Assembly: GCA_947627735.1 (NCBI GenBank)
Contig: CANQXG010000008.1
Span: 1-64,000, forward strand
Origin: an uncultured Oscillospiraceae bacterium
GTDB lineage: Bacteria; Bacillota; Clostridia; Oscillospirales; Oscillospiraceae
DNA: 64,000 bases
Direction of reading: 5' to 3'
The number at the start of each line of letters is the position of its first letter. Position 1 is the stretch's first letter. The notes under the pieces are model-generated. The model ran no database searches. It was given only the letters and a program-made list of their open reading frames with translations, and was not told where the DNA came from. Of this stretch, positions 57,984-64,000 are shown in pieces. A program made the position numbers and the translations under genes.

Positions 57984-58925
57984 CTAAAATTCCAGGCCCT
58001 TGTCCACGCTCTCGTCCACCTGGCGCACCAGGTCCTCGGCGGCGTTGTAGCCCGTCTTTTTCTGCCGGTTGGTCAGGGCGGCCAGCTCCAGGATGACGGC
58101 CAGGTTCCGGCCGGGCCGCACCGGGATGGTCACCAGGGGGATGCTCACGCCCAGATACTCCGTGGTCTTGGTGTCCAGGCCCAGGCGGTCATAGTGCTTG
58201 CTGTCGTCCCACAGCTCCATCTCCACCGCCAGATCGATCTGACAGGAGGGCTTGACCGCGCCGATGCCGAACACGCTGGGCACGTTTATCACGCCGATGC
58301 CCCGCAGCTCCATGAAGTGGCGGATCAGCGACGGACTGCGCCCCTCCAGGTGGAAGTTGGACGTGCGCAGGATCTCCACCGCGTCGTCGGCGATGAGCCG
58401 GTGGCCCTGCTTGAGCAGGCCCAGGGCGGTCTCGGACTTGCCCACGCCGCTGTCGCCCACGATGAGCATGCCCTCGCCGTAGACCTCCATCAGCACCCCG
58501 TGGATGGTCTCCCGGGGGGCCAGGTGGTAGCGCAGGGAGTAGATGAGCCGTGCGGAGAACTCGGAGGTGTCGATATTGGTGGTGAGCAGACTCACGCCGT
58601 ACTTCTGCGCCATCTCCAGGCACTCCGGCAGCACCTGCTCGGCGTGGGCCACGATGACCGCGGGCGGCCGCCCGGCCATCACCGCCTCGAACCCGGCCAG
58701 GCGTTTGGACCGGTCCAGCTCCTCCATCATGGCGGTCTCGCTCCGGCCTATGAGCTGGATGCGGGAGGCGTCGAAGTGCTCCAGATAGCCCATCAGCTGG
58801 ATGCCGGGGCGGTTGATGTCCACAGAGCCGACGCGGATGGTGGAGAAATCCGGCGCGGCGTAGACCACCTTCAGATCATGTTCCCTGGCAAGCTCCGCCA
58901 GGGCCACAGTATATTTTTTGCCCAT
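57984..58925 (-). CDS. hprK: HPr kinase/phosphorylase
   Basis: A 313-residue HprK that phosphorylates and dephosphorylates Ser46 of HPr in carbon catabolite control. The Walker A GDSGVGKSETALGLLKQGHR (about 153) is followed by LIADDAVEI, and the family region ELRGIGVINVPSVFGIGAVK (about 205) is present. A C-terminal helix ends the protein. First gene of the hprK-murB-rapZ-whiA-dnaE block; its start lies divergent from rpmB across 192 bp. Confidence 0.95.
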   Translation of the reverse strand: MGKKYTVALAELAREHDLKVVYAAPDFSTIRVGSVDINRPGIQLMGYLEHFDASRIQLIGRSETAMMEELDRSKRLAGFEAVMAGRPPAVIVAHAEQVLPECLEMAQKYGVSLLTTNIDTSEFSARLIYSLRYHLAPRETIHGVLMEVYGEGMLIVGDSGVGKSETALGLLKQGHRLIADDAVEILRTSNFHLEGRSPSLIRHFMELRGIGVINVPSVFGIGAVKPSCQIDLAVEMELWDDSKHYDRLGLDTKTTEYLGVSIPLVTIPVRPGRNLAVILELAALTNRQKKTGYNAAEDLVRQVDESVDKGLEF

Positions 58926-59047
58926 GGGGATACCCCGTTTCTGTCGTGATACGCGTTTGATCGATCCTCATTTTAATACATATCTATGTGGTTTCGCAAT
59001 CGATATCCCGCATTTTTTCAAGTTTTTCCCGGATTTGAAAAAAACTC

Positions 59048-59076
59048 TTGCATTTTGTCTGCCGGTCTGGTATTAT
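59048..59076 (+). promoter_or_regulatory. Sigma-A promoter of rpmB
   Basis: TTGCAT (59048-59053), 17-bp spacer, TATTAT (59071-59076), 41 bp before the rpmB start; the AAGGAG ribosome site is at 59102-59107. Confidence 0.75.
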
Positions 59077-59117
59077 ATTGAGGCTGTCCGCCGGACAGCA
59101 GGAAGGAGCTGATTACG

Positions 59118-59306
59118 ATGGCAAAATGTGAGGTTTGCGGAAAAGGCGTGACTTTCGGCATCAAGGTCAGCCACTCCCACCGGCGTTCCAACCGTATGTG
59201 GAAGCCCAACGTAAAGCGCGTGAAGGCGATCGTGGATGGGAAGCCCCAGCACGTGTACGTGTGCACCCGCTGCCTGCGCAGCGGCAAGGTCCAGCGCGCG
59301 GTGTGA
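59118..59306 (+). CDS. rpmB: 50S ribosomal protein L28
   Basis: A 62-residue L28 with zinc-type cysteines: MAKCEVCGKGVTFGIKVSHS at the start and VCTRCLRSGKVQRAV at the end, with SHRRSNRMWKPNVKRVKAIV between. Length is typical. It is a monocistronic gene with its own promoter and terminator. Confidence 0.97.
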   Translation: MAKCEVCGKGVTFGIKVSHSHRRSNRMWKPNVKRVKAIVDGKPQHVYVCTRCLRSGKVQRAV

Positions 59307-59323
59307 TTTTTCCGAAAGACCAG

Positions 59324-59351
59324 AGCCCGGAGCGAAAGCTCCGGGCTTTTG
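59324..59351. terminator. Terminator of rpmB
   Basis: AGCCCGGAGC (59324-59333) pairs with GCTCCGGGCT (59338-59347) over GAAA, followed by TTTTG and soon another T-run. A classical intrinsic terminator. Confidence 0.88.
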
Positions 59352-59366
59352 CTGTTTTTTCCCGTC

Positions 59367-60110
59367 TTACCGGCGGAAGAAATCCTCCAGATCCTCCTCG
59401 TCCACGTCCCCCAGCAGGGCGAAGGAATACTTCGCGCCGGCGGTGCGCAGCGTGATGGAGCCGCTGTTTTTCCAGGGCAGATTGGGCACCGGGAAGGGGT
59501 CCAGCTCGTAGTCCGTCAGATCGGTCTTGGCGATCCAGATGTCCTGCTTGGTGGCGTAGTCGTGGTCCACGTCGGCGGGGTACCAGCTGGGACCCATCGT
59601 GTCCCCGTGGGCGCCGGGGGTGGCCACCGCCTGGAACTGGATGGCATACCAGCTGCGTGTTTCAAAGCACAGATACAGCCGGCTGCGGGTGTCCATCAGC
59701 CGCAGGAAGGGGAACTCATACTCGTCCTCTTCGTCCTCGTCATCCTCGTCATCCTCGTCATCCTCGTCGTCCTCGGCCTCGTCCGCGTCCTCGCCGGCAG
59801 GCTCCTCTTTCGCCTCCGGCGCGGCCTGGGCAGCCGGCTGGGGCGCGGGAGCGGCGGCGTCCGCCGCCTTCTTCTCGGCGGCCTGCTTCACCGCCTTGCG
59901 CACCCGGCTGGCGATGGTGAGGACCATGACCGTGGCGGCGGCGCCCAGAACGGACATGACCGTGGCTGCGCCCCGGCCCAGCAGCTCAGGCCCTGCCCGG
60001 CCCACCCACACCGTCAGGCCGGCCAGCACAGCCGCCAGGACTAGGGGCAGGGGACCGGTCCAGAACCGGAGGGTCCCGTTTTGCTCGGTGTTTTTATTCT
60101 TCTCGTTCAT
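59367..60110 (-). CDS. Membrane protein with long acidic tract, unknown family
   Basis: A 247-residue protein I do not recognise. It has two N-terminal membrane segments (about 16-60: LPLVLAAVLAGLTVWVG and AATVMSVLGAAATVMVLTIA), an Ala/Lys/Pro-rich linker (65-110), a nearly pure Asp/Glu stretch of about 25 residues (111-137) coded by a 9-bp-type repeat of GAC/GAG codons, and a C-terminal globular domain with aromatic residues (SRLYLCFETRSWYAIQF, GPSWYPADVDHDY). It ends DVDEEDLEDFFRR. It lies downstream of the tandem CNNM genes and overlaps the stop of one by 17 bp. Confidence 0.6.
   Translation of the reverse strand: MNEKNKNTEQNGTLRFWTGPLPLVLAAVLAGLTVWVGRAGPELLGRGAATVMSVLGAAATVMVLTIASRVRKAVKQAAEKKAADAAAPAPQPAAQAAPEAKEEPAGEDADEAEDDEDDEDDEDDEDEEDEYEFPFLRLMDTRSRLYLCFETRSWYAIQFQAVATPGAHGDTMGPSWYPADVDHDYATKQDIWIAKTDLTDYELDPFPVPNLPWKNSGSITLRTAGAKYSFALLGDVDEEDLEDFFRR
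59718..59782. repeat. Trinucleotide/9-bp repeat coding the acidic tract
   Basis: The block TCATCCTCG recurs about four times in tandem (59731-59770), within a longer purine/pyrimidine-biased run of TCC, TCG and TCA units. On the coding strand it gives repeated GAx codons for Asp/Glu. Such tracts can change length by slippage without breaking the frame. Confidence 0.6.
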
Positions 60111-61365
60111 TTCGTACCACCCTGACCTTTTCCACCCGTTTGTCGTCCGCCTCCAGGACGGTTATCTCCAGATCCTCATAGCGCACCACGCAGGCCGGCG
60201 GGACATAGCCCTCGTTCAGCTCCATGACCCAGCCGCCCACGGTTTCGCTTTCGAAGTCGAAGCTGTCCTCGTCCAGGCCCACCAGCTCCAGGAAGTCCCC
60301 GATGGGCAGATCGCCGTCCAGCTCCCAGCTGTCCTCGGCGGTCTGGACGATGTCCTGCTCCACCTCGTCCGTTTCGTCCCAGATGTCGCCCACCAGGTAC
60401 TCCAGCACGTCCTCCATGGATATGACGCCGGCGGTGCCGCCGTACTCGTCGGTGACGATGGCCAGGTGGGTCTGCCGCTGGCGGAGCATCTCCAGCACCG
60501 CGGGCAGCTTCACCGTCTTATACACCCAGCACGGCTCGGTGAGCAGGGAGCGCAGGTCGATCTCGCCGCCCTCCAGCAGCGCCCGGTAAAGGGTGTTCAG
60601 ATGGAGCACGCCGATGATGTTGTCCGTGTCGTTTTCATATACCGGCAGCCGGGAGTAGGGGATGTCCTCCACCTGGCGGAGGATCTCCTCCAAGCTGTCG
60701 TCCACGTCCAGGGCCATCATGTCCACCCGGGAGGTCATGGCCTGGCTGGCGGATATCTCGCCGAAGTCCAGCGCGGCCTGGAGCAGCTCGCCCCGGTCGT
60801 CGTCCAGCACGTCCTCGTCCTGGGCGGTCTCGATGATGGACTGCAGCTCCTCCACCGCCGCCTCCTGCTCGTCCTCGGGCGACTCGCCCCGCAGGGGCTT
60901 GGTCAGCAGCCTGTTCAGGCTCACCGCGCACCACACCAGCGGCGAGAGCACCACGGTCAGAAACCGGAGGATGCCGGCCACCGCCAGGGTCAGGCGGGTG
61001 GCGTTTTTCTTGGCCAGGATCTTGGGCATGGTCTCGCCGAAGATTATCACCAGCACCGTCACGATCACGGTGGCCGCCGTGGAGCACAGCCCGTCCGCCA
61101 GGCCTGCCCGGGCGGCGATGGTGATGGCGATGACGGAGCTGATGGAGCTGGACGCCACGTTCACCAGGTTGTTGCCGATGAGGATGGCCCCCAGGGCGCT
61201 GTCGAAGCTGTCCAGCAGCTCCAGGGCCGTCTTGGCGGAGCGGCTGCCGTCGTCGGCGGCGCTCTCCAGGCGCAGGCGGTTGGCCGAGGACAGGGCCATC
61301 TCCGAGGCGGAGAAGAACGCCGACAGGGCCAGACACACCAGCAGGGCCAGCACATATGCCGTCAT
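60094..61365 (-). CDS. CNNM/HlyC-CorC family transporter (copy 1)
   Basis: A 423-residue protein: N-terminal DUF21/CNNM membrane domain (about 1-180, LVCLALSAFFSASEMALSSA, ALILIGNNLVNVASSSI-type segments), a CBS pair (about 200-330, MTSRVDMMALDVDDSLEEIL, VTDEYGGTAGVISMEDVLEY) and a C-terminal transporter-associated domain. Proteins of this class move Mg2+ or are linked to cation homeostasis; the name hemolysin is historical. The start MTAYVLALL at 61365 overlaps the upstream paralogue by 4 nt. Confidence 0.88.
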   Translation of the reverse strand: MTAYVLALLVCLALSAFFSASEMALSSANRLRLESAADDGSRSAKTALELLDSFDSALGAILIGNNLVNVASSSISSVIAITIAARAGLADGLCSTAATVIVTVLVIIFGETMPKILAKKNATRLTLAVAGILRFLTVVLSPLVWCAVSLNRLLTKPLRGESPEDEQEAAVEELQSIIETAQDEDVLDDDRGELLQAALDFGEISASQAMTSRVDMMALDVDDSLEEILRQVEDIPYSRLPVYENDTDNIIGVLHLNTLYRALLEGGEIDLRSLLTEPCWVYKTVKLPAVLEMLRQRQTHLAIVTDEYGGTAGVISMEDVLEYLVGDIWDETDEVEQDIVQTAEDSWELDGDLPIGDFLELVGLDEDSFDFESETVGGWVMELNEGYVPPACVVRYEDLEITVLEADDKRVEKVRVVRNEREE

Positions 61366-62651
61366 TTCGCGCCGCCCCCTTCCTCTTCGGTCTGGGGCAG
61401 CCGCCGCACGGTCAGCTTGCGGATGCGGTGCTGGCGCACGTCGGAGACGGTAAACTCCAGGTCGTGGTAGACGAAGGTGTCCCGCTGGGCGGGCATGAGG
61501 TCGAAGTGCTCCAGGGTCCACTCGGCCAGGGGCTTGTGCAGCAGCTCCTCGTTGTCCTCCGGGTCCTCCCAGTCCAGCCGCTCGAACAGCTCATCCACAT
61601 CCAGCCGGCCGTCGGCCTCGTACCGGCCGCCGCCGATGGGGCGGAAATACTCCTCCACCTCGTCCTCCTCGTCCCAGATCTCGCCCACCAGCTCCTCCAC
61701 TATGTCCTCCACCGTCACGATGCCCAGGGTGCCGCCCCAGGGGTCGGTGACGATGGCCATGTTCACCCGGTTGCGGCTCAGCTCCGGCAGCAGGTCGTCC
61801 ACATTGGTGGTGGACGGCACGAAGTACGCCACGTCCAGCAGCGACCGCAGGTCCACGTTGTCGCCCTGGGCCAGCCACGCCTTGATGTACTTGCGGATCT
61901 GGAGGATGCCGATGATGTTGTCGGTGTCGTTTTCATACACCGGCAGGCGGGTGTGCCGCTGGGAGCGGATGAAGTCGATGATGCGCTGGCCCGGCCAGGA
62001 CACGTCGATGGCGGCCATGTCCACCCGGGCGGTGAGCACGTGCTCCACGGTGATGTCGGCGAACTCCAGCGCCGACTGGACCAGGTCGCCCTGATCCTCG
62101 TCCAGGCTGCCTGCGTCGGTCATGTCCTCGATCAGGTCGTACAGCTCGTCCTCCGTCACGGACACCTCGCCCTCCCCCTTGGACAGCTTGGCGGCGGCCT
62201 GGCCTATGGCGGTGAGCAGGGCCGACAGGGGTGCGAAAAAGCGCATAAAAAAGCACAGCGAACCGGCGGTGCCAAGACTGAACCGCTCGCTGTATTTTTT
62301 CGCGATGGATTTGGGGAGCATCTCCCCGAAAAAGAACAGCACCAGCGTGGTGGCAATGGTGCCCCACACCACATATCGCACGCCCCAGTGGCGGGTGACG
62401 AACACCGTCACCACGGCCGCCGCCGCCAGATGGGCGATATTGGTGCCGATGAGGATCGTTGTGATGGCCCGGTCAAAGTTGTCCAGCACGTACATGGCCT
62501 TTTTGGCCTGACGGTCGCCTTTTTCCTGGCGTACCTTGACGCGGCTGCGGGACACGGAGGCGAACGCCGTCTCCGCGAAGGCGAAATACATGGCAAAGCC
62601 CACCAGGGCGAGAAGGAAAAGGACAGATAGCCAACTACTGCCATCTCCCAT
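61362..62651 (-). CDS. CNNM/HlyC-CorC family transporter (copy 2)
   Basis: A 429-residue paralogue with the same layout: membrane domain (VLFLLALVGFAMYFAFAETA, TTILIGTNIAHLAAAAVVTV, MLPKSIAKKYSERFSLGTAG), CBS pair (VLTARVDMAAIDVSWPGQRI, VTDPWGGTLGIVTVEDIVEE) and C-terminal domain (FTVSDVRQHRIRKLTVRRL). First gene of the pair, starting behind AGAGGTGG. Tandem duplicates of this family are frequent in Clostridia and may form heteromers. Confidence 0.88.
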   Translation of the reverse strand: MGDGSSWLSVLFLLALVGFAMYFAFAETAFASVSRSRVKVRQEKGDRQAKKAMYVLDNFDRAITTILIGTNIAHLAAAAVVTVFVTRHWGVRYVVWGTIATTLVLFFFGEMLPKSIAKKYSERFSLGTAGSLCFFMRFFAPLSALLTAIGQAAAKLSKGEGEVSVTEDELYDLIEDMTDAGSLDEDQGDLVQSALEFADITVEHVLTARVDMAAIDVSWPGQRIIDFIRSQRHTRLPVYENDTDNIIGILQIRKYIKAWLAQGDNVDLRSLLDVAYFVPSTTNVDDLLPELSRNRVNMAIVTDPWGGTLGIVTVEDIVEELVGEIWDEEDEVEEYFRPIGGGRYEADGRLDVDELFERLDWEDPEDNEELLHKPLAEWTLEHFDLMPAQRDTFVYHDLEFTVSDVRQHRIRKLTVRRLPQTEEEGGGAK

Positions 62652-62754
62652 GGAGAATGACCACCTCTTGCTTTCTCGATTAAAATCAATAAGGTATTAT
62701 AGCATAAGATAGGTTTTTCGTCAACAGAGCGGGCCGGTTTCCCGCCCGGGACAG

Positions 62755-62781
62755 GAAAAACGGCGGCCGGAGGGCCGCCGT
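62755..62781 (-). terminator. Terminator of DtxR-type gene
   Basis: On the reverse strand ACGGCGGCC (62781-62773) and GGCCGCCGT (62768-62760) form a perfect 9-bp stem with a 4-nt loop, followed by a T-run (62759-62755 complement). It ends the DtxR-type gene 24 bp after its stop. Confidence 0.82.
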
Positions 62782-62805
62782 GATCGTTTGTAAATGTCTG
62801 CCGGG

Positions 62806-63174
62806 TCAGCTCTCCCGCCGGTGCCAGCGCTTCATGCAGAAGAAGGTCTCCGCGCTGATGTAGTGCTCCACCCGGCAGGCGTCGGCATAGGCGGTGTCCC
62901 GGCTGACGCCCAGGTCCATGAATATCTCCGCGATCACCTCGTGGCGCTCCAGTACCCGCTCGGCGATGGCCATGCCCTTGTCGGTGAGGGCCAGATGCCG
63001 GCCACTGTCCACGGTCAGATACCCCTCCGCCTGGAGCTGGCGCACCGCTTGGCTCACCGTGGGCCGGGAAAAGCCCAGCTGGCGGCACAGGTCCGCCGCC
63101 CGGACGGTATCCTGCCGCCGGGAGATCATCAGCACCGCTTCCAGATAGTTTTCCGCCGATTCTTGGATCTTCAC
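62806..63174 (-). CDS. DtxR/MntR-family metal-dependent regulator
   Basis: A 122-residue regulator: winged HTH (ISRRQDTVRAADLCRQLGFSRPTVSQAVRQL split at about 17-50) and a dimerisation domain with metal-ligand type residues (ERHEVIAEIFMDLGVS, ADACRVEHYISAETFFCMKR). It lacks the C-terminal SH3/FeoA domain, so it resembles MntR more than DtxR. It probably senses Mn2+ or Fe2+; its targets could include the neighbouring CNNM transporters (inference). Confidence 0.9.
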   Translation of the reverse strand: MKIQESAENYLEAVLMISRRQDTVRAADLCRQLGFSRPTVSQAVRQLQAEGYLTVDSGRHLALTDKGMAIAERVLERHEVIAEIFMDLGVSRDTAYADACRVEHYISAETFFCMKRWHRRES

Positions 63175-63216
63175 GCCGCGCCTCCTGTTCGGTATGCCTT
63201 ACTTATTCAGTATACC

Positions 63217-63297
63217 ATGTCGCGCGGTTCCGGCGCGAGCCGGGAGCGCGACCGGTATCATGAAAGGTATAATAGCCACTTTGTGGCTATTATACCA
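63217..63297. repeat. Interspersed two-hairpin repeat, copy C
   Basis: Stem 1 pairs GTCGCGC (63219-63225) with GCGCGAC (63246-63252), enclosing CCGGC/GCCGG. Stem 2 is a perfect 14-bp hairpin GGTATAATAGCCAC (63266-63279) with GTGGCTATTATACC (63283-63296). Stem 1 corresponds to copy A at 4171 and stem 2 to copy B at 38837. It fills the gap between the histidine kinase end and the DtxR-type start and could terminate the kinase transcript. Confidence 0.65.
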
Positions 63298-63304
63298 TAT
63301 CCTG

Positions 63305-64000
63305 TCAAGGCGCAGGCGCCGGCCCCTCCGGGAAGGCCACGGTCACGGTGAGCCGGCCCTCCTCCAGCCGGGCGGTCACGGACCCGCCCATCTGCTCGGC
63401 CAGGGTCCTGGCGATGGCCAGGCCCAGCCCTGTGGAGCTGCGGGCGGCCTCCACGGAGAAGAACCGGTCGAACAGCCGCCCCACCTGCACCGGGTCCAGG
63501 GCCGCCGCGGCATTGGAAAAGGCGGCCTGCCCGTCCTCGGACAGCGCCACGGTCAGGTCCCCGTCGGAGTATTTCAGCGCATTGGAGAACAGATTGGAGA
63601 ACACCCGGTTCAGCGCCGCCCGGTTCAGCCGCCGCACCACCCGCCGCTCCGGCATGAGGATGACCGGCTCGATGCCCCGGCCTGTGAGGGCGGCGTAAAA
63701 TCCCGCGACGCACTCCTCCAGCGCGGCGTTCATGTCCACCGGCTCCAGGGTCATGTCCCGGTCGGTGGACAGCACCACCGAGTAGCGGAACAGCTCCTCT
63801 GTCAGCGCCTTCATGGCCTCGGTGCGCTCGCCGATGCGCTCTAAGTACCGGGCCGCGGCATCGCTCTTGTCCTCCCGCTCCAGCAGCTCCAGATACCCGC
63901 ATATGGCGGTCAGAGGCGTGCGCAGGTCGTGGGAAACGTTGGTGATGGCGTCCTTCAGCTCCTGGTCCCCCTGCCTGTACCGCAGCCGCTGCTCCCGCAG
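63305..64000 (-). CDS. Sensor histidine kinase, C-terminal part (cut by window end)
   Basis: Only the last 231 residues are in the window and the frame is open to position 64000. The dimerisation helix with the phospho-accepting His is seen in ITNVSHDLRTPLTAICGYLE, followed by the ATPase domain: N box NRVFSNLFSNALKYSDGD, F box region VGRLFDRFFSVEAARSST and G box TGLGLAIARTLAEQMGGSV. It autophosphorylates and passes the phosphate to a response regulator, presumably encoded beyond the window. The input domain cannot be seen. Confidence 0.92.
   Translation of the reverse strand: MREQRLRYRQGDQELKDAITNVSHDLRTPLTAICGYLELLEREDKSDAAARYLERIGERTEAMKALTEELFRYSVVLSTDRDMTLEPVDMNAALEECVAGFYAALTGRGIEPVILMPERRVVRRLNRAALNRVFSNLFSNALKYSDGDLTVALSEDGQAAFSNAAAALDPVQVGRLFDRFFSVEAARSSTGLGLAIARTLAEQMGGSVTARLEEGRLTVTVAFPEGPAPAP

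Noticed and set aside
59135-59455. Forward frame overlapping rpmB in another phase
   Set aside because: It is out of phase with the conserved L28 protein and passes through its terminator.

Overview
The window reads as one chromosomal segment of a high-G+C, Gram-positive, anaerobic member of the Clostridia. The best guess is a gut Oscillospiraceae/Ruminococcaceae relative such as the Flavonifractor group. The evidence is HPr kinase, WhiA, RapZ and an HrcA/CIRCE heat-shock operon, a dnaG-rpoD pair, several LarA/UxaA/UxuA-type sugar-acid genes, GGAGG-type ribosome binding sites, and strongly GC-biased third codon positions that open long antisense frames. No rRNA, tRNA or CRISPR array was seen.

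Left part (1-5.8 kb): remains of a mobile element. It holds a restriction-subunit-M-like protein, a non-coding stretch with several inverted repeats and a tandem palindromic repeat array, a TnpW-like protein and a large serine recombinase. Next comes a 1.3-kb scar in which an SDR gene start, a piece of a DUF3991/Toprim mobile-element gene and a piece of an aconitase-family hydratase are joined end to end. From 5.8 to 13 kb there are regulators (two LysR, one AraC, one XRE), a MATE exporter, and a horizontally acquired-looking restriction-modification pair (m5C methyltransferase convergent with a PD-(D/E)xK endonuclease).

Sugar-acid part (13-33 kb): a seven-gene forward operon (HAD phosphatase, two tandem NagZ-type GH3 enzymes, mannonate dehydratase, fructuronate reductase, GH2 beta-glycosidase, GPH symporter) fits import, hydrolysis and catabolism of beta-glucuronides, possibly glycosaminoglycan-derived. 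A TetR-controlled ABC exporter separates it from a reverse operon (LarA-like protein, GntP permease, two-piece UxaA dehydratase). A divergent PrpR-type regulator with a degenerate AAA+ core probably controls that reverse operon. From 33 to 38.8 kb are envelope and small-metabolism genes: a PH-domain protein, a LURP-one protein, DUF4015, rpiB, a PHP phosphatase, and a PMT glycosyltransferase carrying an F5/8C-like insert.

Housekeeping part (38.9-63 kb): hrcA-grpE-dnaK-dnaJ behind a CIRCE operator, then a long reverse block running hprK-murB-rapZ-whiA-dnaE-corA-hflX-yigZ-(small membrane protein)-dgt-dnaG-rpoD. It is broken by at least one terminator hairpin, between the small membrane gene and dgt. 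Then come rpmB, an acidic membrane protein, two tandem CNNM/HlyC transporters, a DtxR-type regulator and the C-terminal part of a histidine kinase cut by the window edge. Several non-coding spaces carry interspersed hairpin repeats, one of which shows compensatory base changes between copies.
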